64,000 bases of DNA from Arthrobacter sp. KBS0702 (GCF_005937985.2 NZ_CP042172.1:62001-126000), one strand, 5' to 3'. Shown: positions 44,817 through 54,903, counted from the stretch's first letter. Numbers and translations are program-made. Notes: generated from the sequence alone by a model not told the origin.

Positions 44817-44880
44817 GTTGCTCCAACACTATCCCGGCCGTGCGGCGCGGCAGGACGGCCGAAAGGCACCCCCCGGATTC

Positions 44881-44886
44881 GATACT
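44881..44886 (+). promoter_or_regulatory. Candidate -10 element of the serS promoter
   Basis: GATACT lies eight bases before the GTG at 44895 and no Shine-Dalgarno sequence is present, which suggests a leaderless or near-leaderless mRNA. Confidence 0.4.
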
Positions 44887-44894
44887 CTTATCTG

Positions 44895-46175
44895 GTGATC
44901 GACGTAAAAGACCTCAGCGAAAATCCGGACAAGTTCCGTGCCAGCCAGCGCGCCCGCGGCGCCGACGAATCCGTGGTGGACGCGATCATCGCCGCGGATT
45001 CGGCCCGGCGCGCGGCGCTGATCCGCTTCGAAAACCTGCGCGCCGAGCAGAACGCCTTCGGCAAGAAGGTGGCGCAGGCAAAGGGCGAGGAAAAGCAGGC
45101 GCTGCTCGCAGAGGTCAAGGTCCTCGCCGCCTCGGTCAAGGAAGCTTCGGCGGAGGCCGACGTCGCCCAGGCCGCCCAGGAGGAGCTCCTGCGCGGTATT
45201 CCCAACCTCGTCGAGGACGGCGTACCCGCCGGCGGCGAGGACGACTACGTGGTGGTCAAGACGGTCGGGACGCCGCGCGAATTCCCCGACTTCGAGCCGA
45301 AGGACCACCTGGAAATCGGCGAGCTGATCGGCGCCATCGACATGGAGCGCGGGGCGAAGGTCTCCGGTTCACGCTTCTACTTCCTGCGCGGCGTGGGCGC
45401 CCGGCTGGAGATGGCGCTGCTCCAGATGGCCATGGAGCAGGCCATCGACGCCGGCTTCGTCCCCATGATCACCCCGACGCTGGTCCGCCCGGAAACCATG
45501 CAGGGCACCGGGTTCGACGTCAAGCACGACGCCGAGATCTACCGCCTCGCGGAGGACGACCTGTACCTGGTGGGGACCTCCGAGGTGGCCCTGGCCGGCT
45601 ACCACGCGGACGAAATCCTGGACCTCACCGGCGGCCCGATCCGCTACGCCGGGCAGAGTTCCTGCTACCGCCGCGAGGCCGGTTCACACGGCAAGGACAC
45701 ACGCGGCATCATCCGCGTGCACCAGTTCAACAAGGTGGAGATGTTCATCTACACCACGGTCGAGGAGGCCGCCGCCGAACACGCGCGCCTGCTGGCCTGG
45801 GAAGAGGAGATGCTGGCCAAGTGCGAGCTGCCCTTTCGCGTGATCGACACGGCCGCGGGGGACCTCGGCAATTCCGCTGCCCGCAAGTTTGACTGCGAGG
45901 CCTGGGTCCCCACCCAGGGCGCCTACCGCGAGCTGACCTCGACGTCCAACTGCACCACGTTCCAGGCCCGCCGCCTCAACATCCGCGAACGCGTGCTGAA
46001 CGAGGACGGTGCGCCCAAGGGCACCCGCGCGGTTGCCACCCTGAACGGCACCCTCGCCACGACCCGCTGGATCGTCGCCATCCTGGAGCACCACCAGAAC
46101 CCGGACGGCTCGGTCAACGTCCCGGCGGCGCTGCAGAAGTACCTCGGCGGCATGACGGTGCTCCCCGTCCTCTAG
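44895..46175 (+). CDS. serS: Seryl-tRNA synthetase
   Basis: 426 residues, a normal class II SerRS. The N-terminal tRNA-binding coiled coil spans about 25-105. The catalytic core holds [13 protein letters not shown], the GTSEVAL strand, motif 2 ([20 protein letters not shown]) and motif 3 ([17 protein letters not shown]). It charges tRNA-Ser (and tRNA-Sec where present). The GTG at 44895 is the only sensible start ([15 protein letters not shown]) and seems leaderless. Confidence 0.97.
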   Translation: MIDVKDLSENPDKFRASQRARGADESVVDAIIAADSARRAALIRFENLRAEQNAFGKKVAQAKGEEKQALLAEVKVLAASVKEASAEADVAQAAQEELLRGIPNLVEDGVPAGGEDDYVVVKTVGTPREFPDFEPKDHLEIGELIGAIDMERGAKVSGSRFYFLRGVGARLEMALLQMAMEQAIDAGFVPMITPTLVRPETMQGTGFDVKHDAEIYRLAEDDLYLVGTSEVALAGYHADEILDLTGGPIRYAGQSSCYRREAGSHGKDTRGIIRVHQFNKVEMFIYTTVEEAAAEHARLLAWEEEMLAKCELPFRVIDTAAGDLGNSAARKFDCEAWVPTQGAYRELTSTSNCTTFQARRLNIRERVLNEDGAPKGTRAVATLNGTLATTRWIVAILEHHQNPDGSVNVPAALQKYLGGMTVLPVL

Positions 46176-46297
46176 CCAACCGGTCCCCAGGCCAACCCGT
46201 CCCCGGGCCAAACGCCGTCGGACGCCGTCGGACGCTGTTCACCAAGGCTTCACGCGGCGCTGTGGCGCGCGTCCTAGCGAGCGTCGGCGGTGTCTGC

Positions 46298-46303
46298 TCT
46301 ACT
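46298..46303 (+). promoter_or_regulatory. Candidate -10 element of a leaderless promoter
   Basis: TCTACT ends six bases before the ATG at 46310. The consensus match is modest; the spacing is that of the other leaderless candidates. Confidence 0.3.
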
Positions 46304-46309
46304 TGTGGA

Positions 46310-47158
46310 ATGACAACAATGACTGAAGCCTCAGTCGCTGGCAACGATGACCAGCGAGATGCAAACGAAAAAATGATGATCGCCCTCGACGTCGACGGAA
46401 CCCTCGTCGACCACGACGGGCACATGTCCGTTCCCGTCCGGGAAGCCGCCCAGGCCGTCGTGGCCGCCGGGCACGAGGTGATGATCGCGACCGGCCGCTC
46501 GCTCAACGCCACGCTGCCCATCATCGAGCACATCGGCATCGAATACGGCTACGCGGTCTGTTCCAACGGGGGCGTGACCCTGCGCGTGGATTCCGGGCTC
46601 GCGGACGGCTACGAGGTGCTGCACAAGGCCACGTTCGACCCCGGCCCCGCGCTCCGGGCGCTGCGCAAGCGGCTGCCCTCCGCCAAATACGCGCTCGAGG
46701 ACGAGAACGGCAACTTCCTCTCCACCGAACGCTTCCAGGACGCCAGCTTCGGCGTCGAGGCGATCGGCGTCGATTTCCAGACCATGCTGGAGGCCACCGC
46801 CGTCCGTGTGGTGGTGTTCAGTTCGGAGAACACCCCCGAGGAATTCAACGCGGCGATCCGGCACGTCGGCCTCGCCGGCGTCACCTACTCCGTGGGCTGG
46901 ACGGCGTGGCTGGACATTGCCGCCGCCGGCGTGACCAAGGCCAGCGCCCTGGAACAGCTGCGCGGACGGTTGAGCATCGAGGCGCACCGCACGGTGGCGG
47001 TCGGCGACGGCCGGAACGACATCGAGATGCTCACCTGGGCACGCCGCGGCGTCGCGATGGGCCAGGCACCCGCCGAGGTCATCGCCGCCGCCGACGAGGT
47101 CACCCACTCGGTCTACGACGACGGCGCCGCCCACGTGCTGCGCAGCATCCTCCGCTAG
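46310..47158 (+). CDS. HAD superfamily Cof-type phosphatase
   Basis: 282 residues. Motif I is ALDVDGTLVDHDGH, then ATGRS for motif II; the lysine of motif III is in GVTKASALEQL, and motif IV is GDGRNDIEML. The cap domain lies in between. It is a Cof-type metabolite phosphatase, paralogous to the enzyme at 419-1237 (shared NDIEML and N-terminal layout). The start could also be the ATG at 46319; neither has a clear ribosome site. It follows serS by 134 bases and converges with the SatD-like gene. Confidence 0.88.
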   Translation: MTTMTEASVAGNDDQRDANEKMMIALDVDGTLVDHDGHMSVPVREAAQAVVAAGHEVMIATGRSLNATLPIIEHIGIEYGYAVCSNGGVTLRVDSGLADGYEVLHKATFDPGPALRALRKRLPSAKYALEDENGNFLSTERFQDASFGVEAIGVDFQTMLEATAVRVVVFSSENTPEEFNAAIRHVGLAGVTYSVGWTAWLDIAAAGVTKASALEQLRGRLSIEAHRTVAVGDGRNDIEMLTWARRGVAMGQAPAEVIAAADEVTHSVYDDGAAHVLRSILR

Positions 47159-47167
47159 ATTCCGGCC

Positions 47168-47767
47168 CTAGCGGACGTCGAGGATCAGGGCCAGCAGCCG
47201 GGCCGCGGCCGGGCGGGCCGCGTGTTCCTCGTTCCACTGGGCCCGGGCCACGGCCTTGCTGACGGCCTGGGTGGTGATCCCCAGTTCCTCGGCCACGGCC
47301 TTCTGCTGTCCCCGCACGCCGGGGGTCAGCAGATCCAGCACCCGCCACTCGGCGGCGCTGCGGTCGTGCACGATGTGGCCCAGCAGCCGCAGGACGGCCT
47401 CGGCCTCGGCGGCCAGGTCGGCGAACGGGCCCTCCACCGCCACCGGCACGCGCTCCTTGCCGTTCCGCAGCCGGTCCACGGCCCGGCGGGCGTAGACCAG
47501 GCCGTGCCCGGAGGCGTCCTTGATCTGGTTCGGCAGCGGTTCGTTGACCGGGCCCACGCCGATCCTGACATACCAGGCGCCGGTCCGCAGGGCGACCAGC
47601 GCAGCCTCCACCGTCTGGCGCGGGCAGTCCAGGATGCCCTGCACTTCGTCCTCCACCGAGCGGTCGAAATCCAGGCGCGCCGGAATGTGCCGCAGGTCCT
47701 TGAGGAGCTGCGGCACCTTGTCGCCGTCGCGCCGGCTGTCGGTTTGGTTGATGGTCAGCGTGAACAT
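47168..47767 (-). CDS. SatD-like protein with C-terminal helix-turn-helix
   Basis: 199 residues. The N-terminal part (FTLTINQTDSRRDGDKVPQL) has the D-S-R pattern of the SatD family. The C-terminal region (about 150-185) is a helix-turn-helix: GQQKAVAEELGITTQAVSKA. Family members are poorly known; SatD was named from a streptococcal acid-tolerance locus. A DNA-binding regulatory role is likely from the HTH. No Shine-Dalgarno sequence precedes the ATG. It diverges from the phosphoketolase gene and may regulate it; that link is inferred from position alone. Confidence 0.7.
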   Translation of the reverse strand: MFTLTINQTDSRRDGDKVPQLLKDLRHIPARLDFDRSVEDEVQGILDCPRQTVEAALVALRTGAWYVRIGVGPVNEPLPNQIKDASGHGLVYARRAVDRLRNGKERVPVAVEGPFADLAAEAEAVLRLLGHIVHDRSAAEWRVLDLLTPGVRGQQKAVAEELGITTQAVSKAVARAQWNEEHAARPAAARLLALILDVR

Positions 47768-47941
47768 ACTGGATGACAGACTACCGTTTGCCCAAGTGGA
47801 GGCAAGTACCCGGTGCAGCCCCCGTAACAGACCCGCCACAGCCCCCGCCCGGGGCCCCGGCGGGCTTGTTTCCAGCCCACGGAGATGTTGCGATGGGGGA
47901 GGACGCCGCCGCCGGCGGCACGGACGGAAGCGAGCACTCGC

Positions 47942-50371
47942 GTGGCTGATGGGTTGGATGAGCAGACCGGGCAAGGGGCCGCGGACACGGCCGACGACGC
48001 AGAGCTCGGGCTCGTGGACCGGTGGTGGCGGGCCGCGAACTACCTTTCCGTGGGCCAGATCTATTTGCGCACCAACCCGCTGCTGCGCGAGCCGCTCAGC
48101 GCCGGGGACACCAAATCCCGGTTGCTCGGCCACTGGGGCACGACGCCGGGGCTGAATTTCATCTATGCCCACCTGAACCGCGTCATCCGCCGGGACGAGC
48201 AGGAGATGCTGTTTGTCGCCGGTCCCGGCCACGGCGGCCCGGCCGTCGTCGCGAACGCCTGGCTGGAGGGGACCTACTCGGAGATCTACAGCAACGTCGG
48301 ACCCGACGCGGACGGGCTCGCCGAGCTGTTCCGGCAGTTCTCCTACCCCGGCGGCATCCCGAGCCACGCCGCTCCGGAAACCCCGGGTTCCATCAACGAA
48401 GGCGGCGAACTCGGGTACTCGCTGGCCCACGCCTATGGCACCGTGTTCGACAACCCCGGGCTGGTCACCGCCGTCGTGATCGGCGACGGCGAGGCGGAGA
48501 CCGGACCGCTGGCCGCCAGCTGGCACTCCCACAACTTCCTCAACCCGGCGTCGGACGGGGCTGTGCTGCCGATCCTGCACCTGAACGGGTACAAGATCGC
48601 CAACCCCACGATCCTGGCGCGCATGCCCGAGGCCCAGCTGGAGCAGCTGCTGCGCGGCTACGGGCACGAGCCGCACTTCGTGACGGTCGCGGATCCGGAG
48701 GACACCGCGGCGGCGCACCGGGATTTCGCCGCCGCACTGGACCGCTGCCTCGCCGACATCCGGTCCATCCAGGCGGCCCGCAGAGTCGCAGCACCGTCCG
48801 GCGGCGCTGCCGGCAACGACGCTCCCGCCGCCGCGTGGCCGATGATCGTGCTGCGCTCGCCCAAGGGCTGGACCGGGCCGAGAATGGTCGACGGGCTGCA
48901 GGTGGAAGGCACCTGGCGCAGCCACCAGGTGCCCCTCCCCGAGGTGCGAACCAACCCGGAGCACCTTGCGCAACTCGGCCGCTGGCTGCAGTCCTATCGC
49001 CCGGATGAACTGTTCGACGGTGAGGGCCGGCTCCGGCCCGATGTCGCCGCGAACGCCCCCGCCGGGCAGTTGCGGATGAGCGCCACCCCGCACGCCAACG
49101 GCGGCATCCTGCTGCGCGACCTCAAGCTCCCCGGTTACGCGGACCACGCGGTGGACGTCGCCCAGCCGGGCCGGGAACGGATCAGCGCCATGGTCACCCT
49201 CGGTGCATGGCTGCGGGACGTGATCTCGCTCAACCCGGAAACCTTCCGGCTTTTCGGCCCGGACGAGACGGCGTCGAACCGCTTGCAAGACGTCTTTGAG
49301 GTCACGGACAAGGTTTGGCAATACCGGATCGAGGAACTCGACGAGCACCTGGCACGCGCCGGCCGGGTGATGGAGGTCCTCAGCGAACACCTGTGCCAGG
49401 GGTGGCTGGAGGGCTACCTGCTGACCGGCCGGCACGGCGTGTTCAGCTGCTATGAGGCCTTCATCCACATCGTCGACTCGATGTTCAACCAGCACGCGAA
49501 GTGGCTCAAGGTCCACCGCGAGCTGCCGTGGCGCCAGCCCGTCGCCTCACTGAACTACCTGCTCTCCTCGCATGTCTGGCAGCAGGACCACAACGGCTTT
49601 TCGCACCAGGACCCGGGGTTCATCGACCACGCGGTGAACAAGAAAGCCGAGGTCATCCGCGTCTACCTGCCGCCGGACGCCAACACCCTGCTCTCGGTGA
49701 TGGAGCACTGCCTCGGATCGCGGGACTACGTCAACATCGTCGTCAGCGGCAAGCAGCCCTCGCCCACCTGGCTGGGGCCGGCCGACGCGGCGCACCACTG
49801 CCAGCGCGGGCTGGGCATCTGGGAATTCGCCGGCTCCGAGGTCCCCGGCGAGGAGCCCGACGTCGTGCTGGCCTGCGCGGGGGACGTCCCCACGGTGGAA
49901 ACTGTGGCCGCGGCCGAGCTGCTCAAGGAGGGGGTGCCGGGGCTGAAGATCCGGGTGGTGAACGTGGTGGACCTGATGCGGCTCCAGGACGCCGCGGAAC
50001 ACCCGCACGGGCTGACGTCGCGGGACTTCGACGGCATCTTCACCGCGGACAAGCCGATCATTTTCGCCTACCACGGCTACCCCTCGCTGATCCACCGGCT
50101 GGCGTACCGCCGCACCAACCAGGAGGGCCTGCACGTGCGCGGTTACAAGGAGGAAGGCACCACAACGACGCCGTTCGATATGGCCATGCTGAACGGGATC
50201 GACCGCTTCCAGCTCGCCATCGACGCGATCGACCGGGTGCCGGGACTGGCGGAGCGGCATTCCCTGCTGCGCCAGTCGCTGCAGGACCGCCGCATCCGGG
50301 CGCACAACCACACCCGGGCCCACGGCGAGGACGCGAAGGAGATCAGCGGCTGGACCCTCGGCGCGGACTAG
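47942..50371 (+). CDS. xfp: Xylulose-5-phosphate/fructose-6-phosphate phosphoketolase
   Basis: About 809 residues, normal for the family. It is a thiamine-diphosphate enzyme that splits xylulose 5-P or fructose 6-P to acetyl-P plus an aldose phosphate. The first domain has [73 protein letters not shown] and the ThDP-binding [16 protein letters not shown]. The second has [19 protein letters not shown] and [16 protein letters not shown]. The GTG at 47942 is my choice; an ATG at 47885 adds 19 residues. No acetate kinase gene is next to it. Confidence 0.94.
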   Translation: MADGLDEQTGQGAADTADDAELGLVDRWWRAANYLSVGQIYLRTNPLLREPLSAGDTKSRLLGHWGTTPGLNFIYAHLNRVIRRDEQEMLFVAGPGHGGPAVVANAWLEGTYSEIYSNVGPDADGLAELFRQFSYPGGIPSHAAPETPGSINEGGELGYSLAHAYGTVFDNPGLVTAVVIGDGEAETGPLAASWHSHNFLNPASDGAVLPILHLNGYKIANPTILARMPEAQLEQLLRGYGHEPHFVTVADPEDTAAAHRDFAAALDRCLADIRSIQAARRVAAPSGGAAGNDAPAAAWPMIVLRSPKGWTGPRMVDGLQVEGTWRSHQVPLPEVRTNPEHLAQLGRWLQSYRPDELFDGEGRLRPDVAANAPAGQLRMSATPHANGGILLRDLKLPGYADHAVDVAQPGRERISAMVTLGAWLRDVISLNPETFRLFGPDETASNRLQDVFEVTDKVWQYRIEELDEHLARAGRVMEVLSEHLCQGWLEGYLLTGRHGVFSCYEAFIHIVDSMFNQHAKWLKVHRELPWRQPVASLNYLLSSHVWQQDHNGFSHQDPGFIDHAVNKKAEVIRVYLPPDANTLLSVMEHCLGSRDYVNIVVSGKQPSPTWLGPADAAHHCQRGLGIWEFAGSEVPGEEPDVVLACAGDVPTVETVAAAELLKEGVPGLKIRVVNVVDLMRLQDAAEHPHGLTSRDFDGIFTADKPIIFAYHGYPSLIHRLAYRRTNQEGLHVRGYKEEGTTTTPFDMAMLNGIDRFQLAIDAIDRVPGLAERHSLLRQSLQDRRIRAHNHTRAHGEDAKEISGWTLGAD

Positions 50372-50388
50372 CCGCCGGCTAGCCGCCG

Positions 50389-50406
50389 GCAGCCGGCCCG
50401 GGCTGC
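50389..50406. terminator. GC-rich hairpin after phosphoketolase
   Basis: GCAGCC (50389-50394) and GGCTGC (50401-50406) form a short stem in the 55 bases between convergent genes. Two direct copies of TAGCCGCCGGC lie just before it, the first containing the stop codon. There is no T-tract. Confidence 0.3.
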
Positions 50407-50426
50407 GCGCGCCCGGAAGCGGGCCG

Positions 50427-51188
50427 CTACGGCCGGGGGCCGGGGAGGGCGTCCAGGCCGCCGACGGGCAGATGAATCCAGCCCTCTGTCCGTGCGGCCC
50501 GGGCGTGGCCGGCGTCGGGGCGGAGCGTGCTGCCGAGCGCCACGGCCCGGGCGGTCAGGGAGGCGATGAGCGCGTCGAACAGGTCGTCGGAGCCGGCCAG
50601 TTGCTCGTCGTGGCCGGCCAGGTCCAGCCAGGGTGCCGCGCGCGTGAGCACGCCCAGCAGCTCGCGGAGGCGCTGCGTTTCCGCGCCGCCGCGTCCTTTG
50701 TAGCCGCGGGCCAGCAGGCCCCAGGACTTCAGGGACGCCGCCGGGTAGACCTCTGCCAGCCGGCCGCTGCCGTCCCGTGCCTGCGGTCCGTGGTCCCGGG
50801 CGATCTTGGCCTGGATGACGGCGCAGCGCATCGCCGGGTGGGCCAGCCGGTCGGCGGAGACACTGAGCGGGATCAGCCCGGTCCGGGCGGTGACAAAGCG
50901 GTCGGTGTCGCGGTAGGCCAGCAAGCGGCGGCCCTCGATTCCGTCGTGGTCCAGCACGGGCTGCGCGTCGCCGGCAAGGTGGCCGGCGATGAAGGGCAGG
51001 AAGGCGTCCGGCCAGCCCACCGGGCAGTCGATTCCGGTCAGGTCGCTCGCGGCGAAGAGCCGGACGATCTCGCCGTCGTCGACGCCGAGCGACAGGTGCG
51101 TCAGGCGGGCGGCGCCATCGCCCCATTCGACGACGGCGGCCGCGGTCTTCTTCGTGGCCGCGGCGAGGTCGACGCCGAGGGTCCTCAC
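50427..51188 (-). CDS. DUF429 domain-containing protein
   Basis: 253 residues of the DUF429 family, which has a predicted RNase-H-like fold. It starts VRTLGVDLAAATKKTAAAVV with an early Asp. It also has the conserved IDCPVGWPDAFLPF, RDTDRFV, EVYPAASLKSWG and DLFDALIASLTARAVA. The conserved acids suggest a nuclease-like active site, but no activity has been shown for the family as far as I know. The GTG at 51188 is the only start close to the conserved N-terminus. It lies 38 bases after the carboxylesterase gene. Confidence 0.8.
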   Translation of the reverse strand: MRTLGVDLAAATKKTAAAVVEWGDGAARLTHLSLGVDDGEIVRLFAASDLTGIDCPVGWPDAFLPFIAGHLAGDAQPVLDHDGIEGRRLLAYRDTDRFVTARTGLIPLSVSADRLAHPAMRCAVIQAKIARDHGPQARDGSGRLAEVYPAASLKSWGLLARGYKGRGGAETQRLRELLGVLTRAAPWLDLAGHDEQLAGSDDLFDALIASLTARAVALGSTLRPDAGHARAARTEGWIHLPVGGLDALPGPRP

Positions 51189-51226
51189 CGCGTGCCGCCC
51201 TGGCCGGGCTTCGGCGCGGGCACCGT

Positions 51227-52552
51227 TCAGACCGCCCGGTACCGGAGGGCGCCGGGAATCCCGCCGCGGCGCTCCAGGCCCCGGCCGGCAGCGAAGCGGG
51301 CCCACATGGCGCGGAGTTCACGACCCTGGGCGTTGATGTCCTCCCACGTGGCGCCGGCGAGCAGTCCGGCTCCGGCCCACGTCTTTTCGTCGCCGAACAG
51401 CAGCGGCAGGTCCACGGTGTGCGCGGCGCCGTAGGGGTTTCCCGGCGCGGCCCAAGACAGCACGTAGCGGTAGGCCCTCCCTCCGGCCCGGGCATGCCGC
51501 CGGGCAAACTTCCGGGCCCCCCGGCCGTACACCGCCTCGGTCACAGCCCAGTTGATGGCCTTCACAGCGGCGTTCCCGACCACCGGGACCCGGCCGAGGC
51601 GGCTGACGGCGCGGTTGCGCGGCAGGAACATCCGGGCCTCCTCGGAGGTGTGCCCGATGAGGACCTCGATTCCGGGGGCCGTCGAGTTCCAGGCGGCCTC
51701 AATGCCACTCTCCGGCGGCAGTGGGGCATGCCCGTACTGGGTGCCGAACGGCATGGCCGCGATCAGTCCGTACTTCCGGGCCACCTGGGAGACGTGCCCT
51801 TCAATCTCGACGACGTCCATTGCCGGGGTGTCTTCGGTGACGGCCTCGGCGGCCACGCCCATCGCGGCGCTCATCTTTGCCCGGCCCCGGGTGATGCCCA
51901 GCGGGGCGCTCTGGATGATCGCGCGCCGGAACAGGGCGGGCGCCTCCGGCGTCGACATCAGGTGCGCTACGGCGTCGCCGCCGGCGGATTGGCCGAAAGC
52001 CGTGACGTTGTCCGGATCGCCGCCGAACGCGCCGATGTTGCGCTGCACCCAGCGGAACGCCTCGAGCTGGTCCAGGAGTCCGAGGTTGGCCGGCCGGCCG
52101 GTGCCCGTGGCCAGGTAGCCGAACAGGCCGAGGCGGTACGTCACGGAGACCACGATCACGCGGTTTTCGGCGACGAGGGCCTTGGGGTCGAAAATCGCGA
52201 GGTCCCCGGAACCGGAGGTGTAGGAGCCGCCGTGCAGCCAGACCATTACCGGCACCCGTTCGCCGTCGCGCAGGTTCGCCGGCCGGGTGATCGAGAGACG
52301 CTGGCAGTCCTCGCTGCCGGGCAGCTCGCCGTACCGGGTGCCGAGGATGTCATCGAGGAACGGGACCGGGGCCTGCGGGCAGGCGGGGGAGGGCGAGGTG
52401 GCCGGGAGGACCTCGGTCCAGTCGGGTGCGCTGACCGGCGGCTGGAAGCGCGCAGCGGTCGCGTACGGAATGCCCATGGCCCGGAGCACGTCGCCGTCGC
52501 GCCGTCCGGTGACCGGGCCGCAGGGCGGACTAAAGGCAGGCTCGGCGTTCAT
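51227..52552 (-). CDS. Type B carboxylesterase family protein
   Basis: 441 residues, alpha/beta hydrolase of the carboxylesterase/para-nitrobenzyl-esterase family, shorter than the common 490-500. The signatures are EDCQRLSITRP, the oxyanion segment VWLHGGSYTSGSG, the nucleophile elbow AFGQSAGGDAVAHL, and IGHTSEEARMFLP. The late region has a YVLSWAAPGNPYGAAHTVDL stretch with the catalytic His. There is no signal peptide, so it is probably cytoplasmic. The gene is downstream of ppa, separated from it by a very strong hairpin. Confidence 0.9.
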   Translation of the reverse strand: MNAEPAFSPPCGPVTGRRDGDVLRAMGIPYATAARFQPPVSAPDWTEVLPATSPSPACPQAPVPFLDDILGTRYGELPGSEDCQRLSITRPANLRDGERVPVMVWLHGGSYTSGSGDLAIFDPKALVAENRVIVVSVTYRLGLFGYLATGTGRPANLGLLDQLEAFRWVQRNIGAFGGDPDNVTAFGQSAGGDAVAHLMSTPEAPALFRRAIIQSAPLGITRGRAKMSAAMGVAAEAVTEDTPAMDVVEIEGHVSQVARKYGLIAAMPFGTQYGHAPLPPESGIEAAWNSTAPGIEVLIGHTSEEARMFLPRNRAVSRLGRVPVVGNAAVKAINWAVTEAVYGRGARKFARRHARAGGRAYRYVLSWAAPGNPYGAAHTVDLPLLFGDEKTWAGAGLLAGATWEDINAQGRELRAMWARFAAGRGLERRGGIPGALRYRAV

Positions 52553-52593
52553 GAACCAACAATTTCACACAATTCTGACCCGCGGCTGGCAAA

Positions 52594-52657
52594 GCGCGAA
52601 CGTACACTTGAGGCCCCAAAATCCTTGGATTCGGGGGCCTCAAGTGTACGTTCGCGC
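52594..52657. repeat. Long perfect hairpin between ppa and the esterase gene
   Basis: Arms of 24 bp (52594-52617 and 52634-52657) match perfectly. The 16-base loop contains a further dyad AATCC-TT-GGATT. The stem includes GTACACTTGAGGCCCC on the left. It lies 14 bases past the ppa stop and 42 bases before the esterase start, so it probably ends ppa transcription, yet it is longer than most terminators and lacks a T-tract. A dispersed palindromic repeat is an alternative reading. Confidence 0.75.
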
Positions 52658-52671
52658 GTGGCGGGGAGGGA

Positions 52672-53163
52672 CTAGTGTCCGGCGCCCGGGACGTAGCGCT
52701 TGATCGAGGCTTCGAGCTCGGCTTCGGCCGCGGCGCGGTCGCCCCAGCCCTCGGCCTTGACCCACTTGCCGGGCTCCAGGTCCTTGTACCGGGTGAAGAA
52801 GTGCTCGATTTCCTTGATCAGGTATTCGCTGACATCGCTGATCTCGTTGATGTGGTCGAAGCGGGCGTCGGCCGGCACGCAGAGGACCTTGGCGTCCCCG
52901 CCGCCGTCGTCGGTCATGTTGAAAACGCCGATCGGGCGGGCCTCGACGATCACGCCGGGGTGCAGATCGAAGTCCTGCAGCAGCACCAGGGCGTCCAGCG
53001 GGTCGCCGTCCTCGCCCAGGGTGTTCTCGAAGAAACCGTAGTGCGTGGGGTACTGCATGGAGGTGAACAGGACGCGGTCCAGGCGGACGCGGCCGGTCTC
53101 GTGGTCGACTTCGTACTTGACGCGCGATCCCTTGGGGATCTCGATGGTCACGTCATGCTTCAT
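52672..53163 (-). CDS. ppa: Inorganic pyrophosphatase (family I)
   Basis: 163 residues, a typical soluble PPase that drives biosynthesis by hydrolysing PPi. It has [38 protein letters not shown] with the metal-binding D-x-D-P-x-D core, [24 protein letters not shown] and [15 protein letters not shown]. The ATG at 53163 has GAGGAGC upstream. It diverges from dacB across 152 bases. Confidence 0.97.
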   Translation of the reverse strand: MKHDVTIEIPKGSRVKYEVDHETGRVRLDRVLFTSMQYPTHYGFFENTLGEDGDPLDALVLLQDFDLHPGVIVEARPIGVFNMTDDGGGDAKVLCVPADARFDHINEISDVSEYLIKEIEHFFTRYKDLEPGKWVKAEGWGDRAAAEAELEASIKRYVPGAGH

Positions 53164-53315
53164 GGAATGCTCCTCGACGGATTCAGGGGGTGCGCGGCAC
53201 ACGTGAGGCCCAGAAAAAGCAGTGCCGGTGCCGCCGACTACTATTGAGGATATAGCGACAGGCCCAGGTTTCAGGAACTAGTGGGGACATTTCGGGACTA
53301 AGGACCAGCAGCAGC

Positions 53316-54827
53316 ATGACACGCAGTAAGCGCCGCGCCGCCACCGCTCCGGCGTTCGGAAGGGTTGGCCGCATCCTCCCGATGCTGCTCCTGACCCTCC
53401 TGGTGGTGGCGCTCATTCTCCCCGCAGGCGCGGCGATCAGTCCCGGCTTCCTCGGGCCCGCCCGGCCGCAGGAACCTGCGGCAGCCGGGCCCTGGCAGCA
53501 GCTTCCCGCCACCCTGAGCGCTCCGGGCGCCGGCGGCCCGAGCGGCGGCGGTGCACGGCCGCTTAGCGACGCGGCGCCGGTGCCGGATGCGGCGGCGCTC
53601 GCCGCCCAGCTCAATGCCACCCTGAAGACCGACGGCGCCGGGTCCTTCAGCGGGGTGGTGCAGGACGCCGTCACCGGTGAGGTCCTCTTCGACCGGGCCG
53701 GCGACGAGGTCCGGGCCCCGGCCTCGAATATCAAGCTGCTGACCGCCGCCGCCGCGCTGCGCACGCTTGGCCCGGACCGGCGCTTCAGCACCAAGGTCGT
53801 CGCCGGCGCCACACCCGGCACCGTTGTCCTGACCGGCGGCGGGGATGTGTTGCTGGGCGCGGGGGAGTCGGCGCCGGATGCCGTGCTGGGCCATGCCGGG
53901 CTCGCGACCCTCGCGCAGTCCACCGTCAGTGCCCTCCAGCAGGCGGGCGTCTCCGGCCCGGTGACCGTGCTGCTGGACGATTCCCTGTTCACCGGACCGC
54001 CGCTGAGCCCGGCCTGGAGCCCGGAGGATGTCGCCGCCGGCGAGGTGGCCCCGCTGTTCCCGCTTGCCCTGAACTCGGCACGCTTCGAACCGGGCAGCAC
54101 CACCGGGCCCCGGCCGGTGGACGCCGCCATGGCAGCCGCCGAGACGTTCGCGGCCCGGCTCGCGTCGGCCGGCGCCGCCGCGGGACTCACCGTGGCTCCC
54201 GGTGTCGCCAGGGTGCCGGCCACCGAAAAAACACCGGACGACGCCGGCCACGCCAACAAGGTGCTGGCCGAAGTCGAGTCGGCCACCGTCGGCCAGCAGG
54301 TGGACCTGTTGCTGCGCACCTCTGACAATTACCTCACCGAAGTCATGGGCCGGATGGTGGCAGCGGCCAGCGGCAAACCCGCCAGCAACGAGGGCGCTGT
54401 CGCCGCCGTGCTGCAGCAGCTCGAGGAGCTGAAGATCCCCTCGGCAACGCTCCGGGCAGCCGATCTCGCCGGGCTGACCCTGGCGAACCAGGTCTCGGCC
54501 CGGCAGCTCTCCGCCGTGGTCCGGGCGATGACCACGGGCACGGACAGCAGGCTTCGCTCCGCCTTGGCCGGCTTCCCGGTGGCCGGGCTGACCGGGACGC
54601 TCGGCAGCCGGTACACGGACACCAGTACCTCCCGGGGCGCCGGACTGGTCCGGGCCAAGACCGGAACGCTGAACACCGTGATCGCCCTCAGCGGCTACGT
54701 GGTCGACGCCGACGGCCGGCTGCTGGTCTTCTCCTTCATCGGGAACAACCTGACGCCGGGCGCGGCCGGCAACAAGGCGGCCCTGGACCGCACCGCCTCG
54801 GCCCTGGCTGCCTGCGGGTGCCGCTGA
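53316..54827 (+). CDS. dacB: D-alanyl-D-alanine carboxypeptidase/endopeptidase (PBP4 type)
   Basis: 503 residues. An N-terminal membrane/signal segment (about 19-40) exports it. A Pro/Gly-rich linker leads to the S13-family domain. The penicillin-binding triad is complete: SNIK (137-140), SDN (336-338) and KTG (448-450). The large insert between SxxK and SDN is typical of PBP4. It trims or cleaves peptidoglycan peptides outside the membrane. AAGGACC precedes the ATG. The stop is six bases before the second copy of the dispersed palindrome. Confidence 0.94.
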   Translation: MTRSKRRAATAPAFGRVGRILPMLLLTLLVVALILPAGAAISPGFLGPARPQEPAAAGPWQQLPATLSAPGAGGPSGGGARPLSDAAPVPDAAALAAQLNATLKTDGAGSFSGVVQDAVTGEVLFDRAGDEVRAPASNIKLLTAAAALRTLGPDRRFSTKVVAGATPGTVVLTGGGDVLLGAGESAPDAVLGHAGLATLAQSTVSALQQAGVSGPVTVLLDDSLFTGPPLSPAWSPEDVAAGEVAPLFPLALNSARFEPGSTTGPRPVDAAMAAAETFAARLASAGAAAGLTVAPGVARVPATEKTPDDAGHANKVLAEVESATVGQQVDLLLRTSDNYLTEVMGRMVAAASGKPASNEGAVAAVLQQLEELKIPSATLRAADLAGLTLANQVSARQLSAVVRAMTTGTDSRLRSALAGFPVAGLTGTLGSRYTDTSTSRGAGLVRAKTGTLNTVIALSGYVVDADGRLLVFSFIGNNLTPGAAGNKAALDRTASALAACGCR

Positions 54828-54833
54828 GGCTGC

Positions 54834-54903
54834 GCCGTTTCGACGGTTCCCTGCGCACTCGCTGCCCAGGCACATCTAACCTGCGGGGAACCGTCGAAAC
54901 GGC
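54834..54903. repeat. Dispersed palindromic element, copy 2 (terminator-like)
   Basis: 18-bp perfect arms (54834-54851 and 54886-54903) contain the same sequence as the arms at 322-389. The left part of the loop (CTGCGCACTCGCTGCCCAGG) is close to that of copy 1, which shows a common origin rather than chance. It begins six bases after the dacB stop and ends 65 bases before the next gene. Confidence 0.78.

Noticed and set aside
46176..46260. Functional repeat after serS
   Set aside because: Short direct repeats (GGTCCCCAGGCC/CGTCCCCGGGCC and GCCGTCGGAC twice) look like simple slippage products with no further copies in the window.
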